From: MGIIb-O5 sp036154155
GTDB lineage: Archaea; Thermoplasmatota; Poseidoniia; Poseidoniales; Thalassarchaeaceae
NCBI GenBank assembly: GCA_036154155.1
Contig: JAYZLP010000007.1
Location: forward strand, 1-7,037
DNA: 7,037 nt
Direction of reading: 5' to 3'
Below, piece after piece: positions 1 through 6,100 of the stretch; position 1 is the stretch's first letter, and the number at the start of each line of letters is the position of its first letter. The notes beneath the pieces are model-generated. The model was not told the origin of the DNA. It saw only the letters and a program-made list of their open reading frames with translations, and did not search any database. Both the position numbers and the translations under genes were made by a program.

Positions 1-391
1 AAACGGCTCTGTGGATCCTAGGTTTCAATTCTGAGACCTTGGTTACTGAAACCTCCACGCTCCTTAGTTTCTCAATATCGGAACTACCGATTTCCCTAAG
101 TGGCCTACGACTGTCTCTTGGAAGGTCGGTGACTCTAACCATCGCATCTAGGTCGACTCCCCTCTCTTTGCATATGTCACTAAGGGTTGCGCTCCCGCTT
201 CCGAGAATTTGCCTTGGCTCGTTCAGTATGTCCTCAGCGAAGTCTGGATCGAATCCAGTGAGGTCGTGGAAGGACACCTCAATGACAGGGGTCTGTGTCT
301 GCTTCGAAAGAAGTAAGGTGATCTCCTTCTCCTTGGCCTGATTGAGGAATGTCCTCCATCTAGAAGAGGCGTCGTGCACAGCCATTGTCAT
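1..391 (-). CDS. mcm: MCM replicative DNA helicase, N-terminal part (runs off the left edge)
   Basis: MCM is the hexameric ATP-dependent helicase that unwinds DNA ahead of the archaeal replication fork. Only 130 codons of the N-terminal domain are present; the zinc-binding, OB-fold and AAA+ parts lie outside the window. The visible protein follows the family pattern in order: a helical start (RWRTFLNQA, residues 11-19), FHDLTGFDPDFAEDIL (41-56), a proline (P59), VRVTDLP (85-91), LREIGSSDIEKL (98-109) and then TKVSELKPRIHRAV (117-130), which matches the usual 'VEGIVTKVSEVRPRI.AVF' segment. In place of the common VEG this copy has VEV (112-114). ATG 391 is preceded by GGTGA at 397-401 with a 5-nt spacer, and an in-frame TAG lies further upstream. 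ATG 385 and GTG 400 are alternative starts. It is divergently oriented from the PPC gene. The frame also explains the Ser-rich opposite-strand shadow reading. Identification rests on recalled family motifs, without a search. Confidence 0.88.
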   Translation of the reverse strand, partial: MTMAVHDASSRWRTFLNQAKEKEITLLLSKQTQTPVIEVSFHDLTGFDPDFAEDILNEPRQILGSGSATLSDICKERGVDLDAMVRVTDLPRDSRRPLREIGSSDIEKLRSVEVSVTKVSELKPRIHRAV

Positions 392-396
392 GTTTT

Positions 397-401
397 TCAC
401 C
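397..401 (-). promoter_or_regulatory. Ribosome-binding site GGTGA for mcm
   Basis: GGTGA matches the 3' half of the archaeal GGAGGTGA Shine-Dalgarno consensus and lies 5 nt before ATG 391. It supports ATG 391 over the in-frame ATG at 385. Confidence 0.5.
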
Positions 402-415
402 GTCGGGCTTTGCTG

Positions 416-429
416 CCGTGATGTCACGG
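416..429. promoter_or_regulatory. Perfect palindrome CCGTGA-TG-TCACGG, possible operator in front of mcm
   Basis: The two 6-bp arms are exact reverse complements around a 2-bp spacer. The site begins 25 bp upstream of the mcm ATG. If the TATA-like GGTTATAG at 432-439 is real, the site lies just downstream of it, between TATA box and the predicted transcription start. A bound dimeric regulator there would block or modulate initiation. The palindrome is seen directly; its role is inferred. Confidence 0.4.
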
Positions 430-431
430 TC

Positions 432-439
432 TATAACCA
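432..439 (-). promoter_or_regulatory. TATA-like element for mcm (weak)
   Basis: The minus strand reads GGTTATAG here, preceded by TTTT. Placing transcription start about 26 nt downstream would give a leader of roughly 18 nt that includes the GGTGA ribosome-binding site at 397-401. The match to an archaeal TATA box is only partial. Confidence 0.25.
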
Positions 440-526
440 AAATGGAAGAATGCAAGCACCCCCTTGCTTCCGATGGAGAAAAATGACTGGAGAAGCGTGA
501 TTTAGGGTGGTTTGATGCTTCCACTG

Positions 527-536
527 AATTATTTTC
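527..536 (+). promoter_or_regulatory. AT element AATTATTTTC, possible TATA box for the PPC-hydrolase pair
   Basis: AATTATTT also occurs upstream of the livHM start (6933-6940, minus), the other gene here with no good ribosome-binding site. From this position, transcription would be expected to start near 558, leaving a leader of about 44 nt. Support is positional and by analogy only. Confidence 0.25.
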
Positions 537-601
537 TGTTATTTGCCGGAATCATGGATGCTTAGAGAGAGGTTGAAATTGATGAGTCGATAGGCCGGGC
601 T

Positions 602-1030
602 ATGGAACACACACGATCTGGCAGTGACATCCTCGTCAGAATTGACCCAGGGGAAGAAATACACGCGGCGCTAAGGGAGCTGGCAGATGAGCTTGGATTT
701 GATGCAGCGGCTATCACAAGCGGGATTGGTCGGACTCGTGACAATCAGTATGGTTACATGAATGAAGAAGGGGTTTACCAAAGAAGGCCTTTGGACCCTC
801 CCTCAGAATTGGTAAGCCTGTCCGGCAATATTGCTCGTACGGAGAAGGGGGAAGCATTCACCCATATCCACTGCTGCTGGTCTGATGATGACAACAACGT
901 CCATGCTGGTCATTTGTTTCAAGCGACCGTTCATGTTGTGGCTGAAATTCACATCCGGGTAATGGATCATGCATCGATGACGCGTTGCCCCCTAGCTGAG
1001 TTTGAGCTGTTGGGTCTGGAATTTGACTGA
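602..1030 (+). CDS. PPC/DUF296 domain protein (possible DNA-binding or metal-binding)
   Basis: The 142-residue protein consists of one PPC (plants and prokaryotes conserved, DUF296) domain, the usual length for archaeal and bacterial stand-alone members. It starts in the family manner (ME....SGSDILVRIDPGEEI, residues 1-20), continues through LADELGFDAAAITSGIGRT (27-45), then SLSGNIA (72-78), FTHIH (86-90), and AGHLFQATVHVVAEIHI (102-118). H88, H90 and H104 are at positions where PPC proteins commonly bind a metal. Plant PPC domains sit in AT-hook proteins; the role of the prokaryotic stand-alone forms is unsettled, and no AT-hook is visible here. ATG 602 is chosen because it gives the canonical N-terminus; an in-frame TAG at 563-565 limits extension. 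No strong ribosome-binding site precedes it (only AGG at 592-594). The hydrolase gene follows after 21 bp, so the two are probably co-transcribed. Confidence 0.85.
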   Translation: MEHTRSGSDILVRIDPGEEIHAALRELADELGFDAAAITSGIGRTRDNQYGYMNEEGVYQRRPLDPPSELVSLSGNIARTEKGEAFTHIHCCWSDDDNNVHAGHLFQATVHVVAEIHIRVMDHASMTRCPLAEFELLGLEFD

Positions 1031-1051
1031 AGTAGTGCGAAGGGCCGATTG

Positions 1052-1660
1052 ATGATGAGAGTATTGTTCGCCCACGGATTCGAAGGAGGTCCTTCTGGAT
1101 CTAAGCCGACATACATGAGAGACGTACTGGGATGGGAAGTGACGGCGCCAGTAATGTCAGAGCTAGGATGGGACATAGAGAAGCAGACTGAGGTTCTTCT
1201 CAGGATGATTGATGCGGCTGAGTATGACCTGATAGTCGGTTCTTCAATGGGAGGACTGGCTGCGGCGAATGCATCTTCAATGAGGAGCGATTCTGATTTC
1301 AGGCTCCTCCTCATCGCTCCCGCTTTCGGGCTTTCTGAGAGCTGGGAGGGGCTGACTGAGCAAGAGCTGTCTGAATGGAAGGTTTCTGGCACTAGGGAGT
1401 ATCGCGGCTTTGAATTGGACATAGACCTGGAGTGGGGTTTCATGGAGGCTGCAGAAGTGATGTCGTGGCCAGAACCGAGGCACATGACGACTATCATTCA
1501 CGGCAAGCTGGATGACGTCGTTTCGATTGATGTTTCCAGGAGGGTTGCCGGGGGCAGCGGTCTTGTTGAATTGGTGGAGATCGATGATGGTCACAGGATG
1601 AAGGGATGCTTGCCACTGCTCGCGGATCTAGCTTCAGAGTTAATGTCCCGTGGATCCTAG
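1052..1660 (+). CDS. Small alpha/beta hydrolase (YqiA/UPF0227-like esterase fold)
   Basis: The 202-residue protein shows the core of an alpha/beta hydrolase. A first strand ends in RVLFAHGF (3-10), the usual oxyanion-hole region. The nucleophile elbow is GSSMGG (63-68) with predicted nucleophile Ser65. The acid is in HGKLDDVVS (150-158), most likely Asp154, and the base is His181 in DDGHRM (178-183). All three triad residues are present in order, so the enzyme should be active, probably on an ester or thioester, but the substrate cannot be read from the sequence. The short cap and overall length resemble YqiA-type esterases. No signal peptide is seen, so it is cytosolic. ATG 1052 has AGGG at 1041-1044 with a 7-nt spacer; TTG 1049 and ATG 1055 are alternatives. 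It lies 21 bp after the PPC gene. Its last 21 bp overlap the end of livF on the other strand. Confidence 0.8.
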   Translation: MMRVLFAHGFEGGPSGSKPTYMRDVLGWEVTAPVMSELGWDIEKQTEVLLRMIDAAEYDLIVGSSMGGLAAANASSMRSDSDFRLLLIAPAFGLSESWEGLTEQELSEWKVSGTREYRGFELDIDLEWGFMEAAEVMSWPEPRHMTTIIHGKLDDVVSIDVSRRVAGGSGLVELVEIDDGHRMKGCLPLLADLASELMSRGS

Positions 1661-2359
1661 GAAGTACTCGCCGATCTCTGGATCGGTCAGAATCGTCTTA
1701 GCGTCCCCGGTATGCACAATCTTGCCATTTGAAACGATGTATCCCCTGTCCGATCTGGCTAGTGAAAGCCTAGCGTTCTGCTCCACGATTAGCACCGTAA
1801 TTCCTTGTTCCCTCAGTGAGTCGATGCGTTCTATTATCTGCTGTTGGTACAGAGGCGAGAGGGCCGCAGTGGGCTCATCCAGAAGCAGGAACTTGGGGTC
1901 CGAAATTAGGGCTCTGGAGATTGCCAGCATCTGCCTCTCACCACCTGACAATGAGGCTGCTAGGTCGTGCACCCTGTCCTTGAGGTCTGGGAACATTTCC
2001 AATGCCCTTTCGATCCTTTCATTGAGTACTGCGCTCGAGAGGCTGTTCCCCCCCATCTGCAGGTTCTCCTGTACAGAGAGGGACGGGAACACGTTGTCCA
2101 CCTGGGGAACATAGGCTATGCCCTGGTTCACCAATTGATCTGTCCTCCATCCCGAGACATTGGTGCCTCTGTACGAGACCTCTCCCGAGTAGTATGTGGC
2201 GATTCCGAAGATTGTCTTGATCAGAGTTGACTTGCCGCACCCATTTGGGCCAATTATCGTGACAAACTCCCCCTCATCTACATGCATGTCTATTCCATAG
2301 AGAATCTGGACCGAGCCATAGCCACCCTCTAGGCCGCTTATCTCGAGAACTCTGGTCAT
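1640..2359 (-). CDS. livF: Branched-chain amino acid ABC transporter ATP-binding protein LivF
   Basis: This is one of the two cytosolic ATPases that power a LIV-type (HAAT) amino acid importer, working as a heterodimer with LivG. The 239 residues match LivF length. Visible motifs are Walker A GPNGCGKST (37-45), Q-loop Q86 in YVPQ, the family segment FPSLSVQENLQMG (91-103), signature LSGGERQ (137-143), Walker B FLLLDEP (157-163) and VEQNA (192-196). In VEQN the switch His of most ABC ATPases is Gln194, which is normal for LivF and separates it from LivG. The C-terminal GEYFLG is also LivF-like. The ATG overlaps the livG stop as ATGA and is preceded by GGAGG (2367-2371) with a 7-nt spacer. It is the last gene of the operon and ends inside the convergent hydrolase gene. 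EPTAALSP replaces the usual EPSLGLAP in the D-loop region. Confidence 0.93.
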   Translation of the reverse strand: MTRVLEISGLEGGYGSVQILYGIDMHVDEGEFVTIIGPNGCGKSTLIKTIFGIATYYSGEVSYRGTNVSGWRTDQLVNQGIAYVPQVDNVFPSLSVQENLQMGGNSLSSAVLNERIERALEMFPDLKDRVHDLAASLSGGERQMLAISRALISDPKFLLLDEPTAALSPLYQQQIIERIDSLREQGITVLIVEQNARLSLARSDRGYIVSNGKIVHTGDAKTILTDPEIGEYFLGSTGH

Positions 2360-3153
2360 TCCTCACCCTCCGACGGTGTGCCCGCTGCTCCAAGATACGC
2401 CTCGATTACTTCCTTGTTTGCACGGACCTCATCAGGGGTCCCTTGCATCAGGACCTCCCCTTCGTTCATGACGACTATTCTGTCAACTCCCTGCCTGAGA
2501 ATGAAGTCCATGTTATGCTCTATGATCAATACTGAAATTCCTGTCTCGTCTACGATATTCCTGAGGTTGTTGAAAATCTTCATCGCCAGTGGGCCGGCGA
2601 CTCCCGCTACAGGCTCGTCGAGGAGGAGGAGCTTTGGGTCTCCCATCATGGACCTCCCTATGTCGACCAGCTTGCTCTGGCCCCCTGACAGCTCGCTGGT
2701 GAGGTTGTGTGCCATGTGAGGCACCTCTAGCTGGTCGAGGACGTCGTATGCATTTGACAGCCTCTCCTCTTCGGCCGGATTGGATGGAATAAGCAAGGAC
2801 CTCATGAGTTCCGTGAACGATGATCCGAATTGCTTTCTCGGAGGGACCATGAGGTTCTCGATTACGGTCATCTGACGCCAGAGATTTGTGTGCTGGAATG
2901 TCCTGGTCATCCCCAGATTCTGGATCTGGTCGGGCCTTAGCTCTGAGATGTCGTTTCCGAACATCTCGATACGTCCCGATGTCTGGTCGAGAAGGCCGCT
3001 GATGCAGTTGAAGGTCGTTGACTTGCCGCACCCGTTTGGGCCGATTAGGCCCACGAACTCCCCTTCTCCCACCGTGAAGGAGACGTCCTTGACGGCGACT
3101 AGCCCGCCGAACTCCTTCCGGAGCTCGTCGACCTTGAGTACTGGTTCAGTCAC
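2356..3153 (-). CDS. livG: Branched-chain amino acid ABC transporter ATP-binding protein LivG
   Basis: This is the second cytosolic ATPase of the LIV importer. Numbered from GTG 3153 (265 residues), it has aromatic A-loop F15 in KEFGG, Walker A GPNGCGKST (38-46), Q-loop in MTRTFQHTNLW (82-92; Q87), the LivG-type MTVIENLMV (95-103), a helical insert around 104-150 typical of LivG, signature LSGGQ (155-159), Walker B LLLLDEP (175-181) and switch His213 in LIIEHNMDF. The C-terminus carries EAYLGA, as in LivG. The D-loop region reads EPVAGVAGPLA where the family usually has EPxAGxNP, so the NP pair is replaced. The open frame reaches GTG 3162, but that codon overlaps a perfect AGGAGGT (3161-3167); GTG 3153 is 7 nt after it, the same spacing as for livF. 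This start overlaps the livHM stop by 8 bp, and the end overlaps livF by 4 bp. Confidence 0.93.
   Translation of the reverse strand: MTEPVLKVDELRKEFGGLVAVKDVSFTVGEGEFVGLIGPNGCGKSTTFNCISGLLDQTSGRIEMFGNDISELRPDQIQNLGMTRTFQHTNLWRQMTVIENLMVPPRKQFGSSFTELMRSLLIPSNPAEEERLSNAYDVLDQLEVPHMAHNLTSELSGGQSKLVDIGRSMMGDPKLLLLDEPVAGVAGPLAMKIFNNLRNIVDETGISVLIIEHNMDFILRQGVDRIVVMNEGEVLMQGTPDEVRANKEVIEAYLGAAGTPSEGEE
2367..2371 (-). promoter_or_regulatory. Shine-Dalgarno GGAGG for livF
   Basis: GGAGG lies within the last codons of livG, 7 nt before ATG 2359, matching the spacing used by livG. Together with the ATGA overlap it indicates coupled translation of the two ATPases. Confidence 0.65.
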
Positions 3154-6100
3154 TGGTGGCACCTCCTGTTGGTCTCTCGGGCCGGACGGGGACCTCTGGG
3201 AGGAGTCCCTTGGAGTTGAACTTGAGAGAGAACAGCATCAAGCAGCCGATTAGCATCAGTTTGACGTAGAGCATGTCAGCGCTCACAACCCCGCTGAAGA
3301 ATGACTCTTCGATGGACCTCTCTCCGAGCGCTATTGCGCCGAACGAGAAAATTGCTGCGCCCGAGGCCCCGAGGTCAAGAAGCCTCTCGGAGCGTATGAT
3401 GAATCCGGCTGCCATCACTAAAGCGGAAATCTTGGCTGCCTCCCACTGATTCGTAAATATCCATTCGAAGAGAGAGTCGATCCTCGATGCAGTTGTGTGT
3501 AGAGGGAGGTCTGGAGAGCCCTGGCCAGCCACCAGTACGTTGAAGACGAACTCCATCAGGACAATGATGAACGCTCCCACCACCATTCCCCTGTTGTTGG
3601 AAGTGCCGCCTATGATGAATGCCGCCCAGACAAGGAAGGTGGATCGGGCGGGAGACATGAATGTGGGTTCGAAACCTGTTAGCTTCCAAGCCCAGATGGC
3701 TCCTGCAAGAGCTGCAATCCCTGCTCCCAGGGCGAGGCTTGCTGCCTTGTGAGTTAGGATATCGTGACCATGGTGCTGAGCAACTTCCTCGTCCTCTCTG
3801 ATGGCCTTCAGGACCCTGCCCCATGGAGATGAAAGGAGGTTAGAAAGCAACTTCCAGACTATGGCGACCGCGATAAGTGAAATTACCATCAGGATGAACA
3901 GATAAGGCGCTGGTTCACCGAGGTTCAGCAGTTCTGCGACCTGATTTGCTGGGGTGTCGATTAGTGATATGTCGTCCCTGCAGGCATCGGGGCTGGCCCA
4001 TTGGGAGTCGGGTCCAGACTCCTCAGAGCCGCAGAACCACCAATTCTCCAATGGTAGTGGGTAGGCCGAGATTCCGATAGCTGAGCCCACAGCACCGACC
4101 CTTAGCAGGGGCTCTCCAGCGAGGAGGACCCTTACTATCTCGCCCAGGGAGATTGTGACGATTGCGAAGTAGTCTGTCCTGAGTCGTGCCGTCGGATATG
4201 CCAATGCCCAGCCCAAAAACGCTGCTAGTGCCACTCCCATGATGGTGGCTGGGAGTATGCCCCACCCATAGCCGTGCAGTTCCTCGGGAGCAGTTAGTAT
4301 CCCCACGGTGATGGTCCCTATTCCAACGAAGAAGATGACTCCGAAGTTGACCATTCCTGTGTATCCTGTATGCAGGTTCAGGGAGAATGCCATCAATATG
4401 AAGATAGCCAGTGACACTAGAACGTTGGACACCTGTAGTACCTTCTTCCACCTGAAGTCGTCAGACTCAGCTATTGGGAGCCATAGAAGGAAGAGCAGTA
4501 GTATGGCCATAATCACTGTGAAGAAAATCCACGATCCCATCGGGCTCTCTCTGCCATACATCTCCAGCTTCCTCTTCCTATCGGGAGATCCTCTTGTGAT
4601 TACGGATAGAACACTGGACGAAGCGGAGGATGTCACCGAGGATACCTTTTCTCTGGAAGCTGCTGATGCCCCTCGGAGTTGTTCTGCGACCCTGTTCACC
4701 ATCATACTGTGGCTTCTGTCGAAGTCTGACCATTTACTCAGTATGTGTAGCTTTGCTGAGGATATCGAATCGGATAAAGAGGAGTGGAGTGATTGGAGTT
4801 TCTTCGATGCGATTTGTGCGTGCTTATTGCCGGATTCTGAATCTGAGAGGATGCCTATGCCCTCGTAGATCGAATAAACCCACAGAGCGATAATCGCGCC
4901 GGGCCAAATCAAGTCGCCCAGATCTACTATGAAGTTGACTAGGCCTATCTCGAAGTTCATCATGCTGAACCATGACTCATGCATAGATGCAACAGTGTCA
5001 GCAACCCATTGCTCTGCCTCGAATGGGGAGAGTTCGCTTGGGGGGCTTCTTTGGCCCAGCAGATCTTCCTCAGTCAGGGGCGAGTCCTCTAGGAGGAGGG
5101 TTCCATCGTTCCTCCCTGTCAGAACGGCTAGGTTGGTTTCCGAGAATTCGCTGGACGCGCAGGAGTCCGCGCAAGCGCCGTCCGCGAAGGAGTTCCTTCC
5201 AACGAAGTCACTGAGCCTGTGGAAAACGTAGGCGGCGATGGCGGCGGCGGAGAAGCTCTGCATTCGATGGGTTCGGTTCGACCACCAATGATGCAGTCCG
5301 AATATCCCAGTGGGCATAATGGCTAGAGCTGCCGCTATCTTCTGCGTCTTGTCAGAGTCCTCTTCCTTTCGCTTTCTGAGCCTCTCAATCTTCCATTTCT
5401 CATATGCATCGCCTATTCCCTCTGGCATAATCATCAGGATAGCGACAAGGAAAATGTATGGCATCACACCATCAAGAGCGGAGTAGTTTGACCTTCCTAG
5501 GGGCATCCCTATCCCTATCAGGACAGGAGAGGACAGCGCCCTTACGAACCCCACAATAAGAGAGCCTACTATCGCCCCCGGAACGGAGCCTATGGTGCCT
5601 AGGACGATTATGGCAAACGAGGGGAGAAGCAGGGTGAATGCGGTTTCGGGGTTGAACCTGAGGGTCAATGCGAAAATCGCCCCGCCCATCCCAGAAAGTC
5701 CTGCAGACAGGAAGGCACTGGTCAGATGGACCCTCTCGACATTGATTCCGCTGCTGGCAGCTAGCTCTGGGTTGTCGGCAACGGCCCTCATCCTCCTTCC
5801 CAGCCTGGTCTTGTTCAGTAGGAGCAGTAGTAGAAGGACCGCTGAGAAGATGACTACTGGGACTGCTCCCTTGTAGTATGCGTAGTTGGTGGTAGCTTGG
5901 GTGACGCAATCTGTCGTAGTGTCATATATCTCGAAAGCTGGTTTCGAGGTATCGCTGACGATCCTGGATAGGATCGGCTCCCCTGTCACCTCGTCGACAC
6001 CGGTTTGCTCGCAGTTGAAGTGCGTGTACGTCCTGTCGTCCTCTAGCGTCCTCTCTCCTAGGTTGAAGCGTAGCTTGGTGGTCGGAATCTCCCACCTGAG

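Larger units (their letters stand above)
392..601. other. Divergent intergenic/promoter region between mcm and the PPC gene
   Basis: This 210-bp stretch has no convincing gene. It separates the start of mcm (minus) from the start of the PPC gene (plus), so it should hold two back-to-back promoters. It contains a perfect 14-bp palindrome (416-429), a TATA-like element facing mcm (432-439), an AT element facing the PPC gene (527-536), and a weak 5-bp-arm inverted repeat GCAAG/CTTGC (452-456 and 463-467). No tRNA-like or other structured RNA was recognised. Confidence 0.6.

Noticed and set aside
39..341. Plus-strand open frame of 100 codons
   Set aside because: Its composition (Ser, Leu, Arg rich) is that of an antisense shadow, and the minus strand encodes clear MCM motifs over the same bases.
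452..467. Hairpin GCAAG/CTTGC in the mcm-PPC intergenic region as a terminator or small RNA
   Set aside because: The arms are only 5 bp, no T-run follows on either strand, and the flanking genes diverge, so no terminator is expected.
967..1594. Two minus-strand open frames of 176 and 105 codons across the hydrolase gene
   Set aside because: They have no recognisable motif, and the plus strand has a complete hydrolase triad in the same region.
4308..4868. Plus-strand open frame of 186 codons opposite the LivHM linker
   Set aside because: It is antisense to a continuous minus-strand frame, is Ser/Ile rich and shows no domain. The linker frame continues through it into a clear LivM domain.
4200..5450. 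Frameshift or assembly chimera creating the LivH-LivM fusion
   Set aside because: The frame is open throughout, the linker has sensible topology (charged, membrane, polar, membrane), and LivM is in frame with intact motifs.
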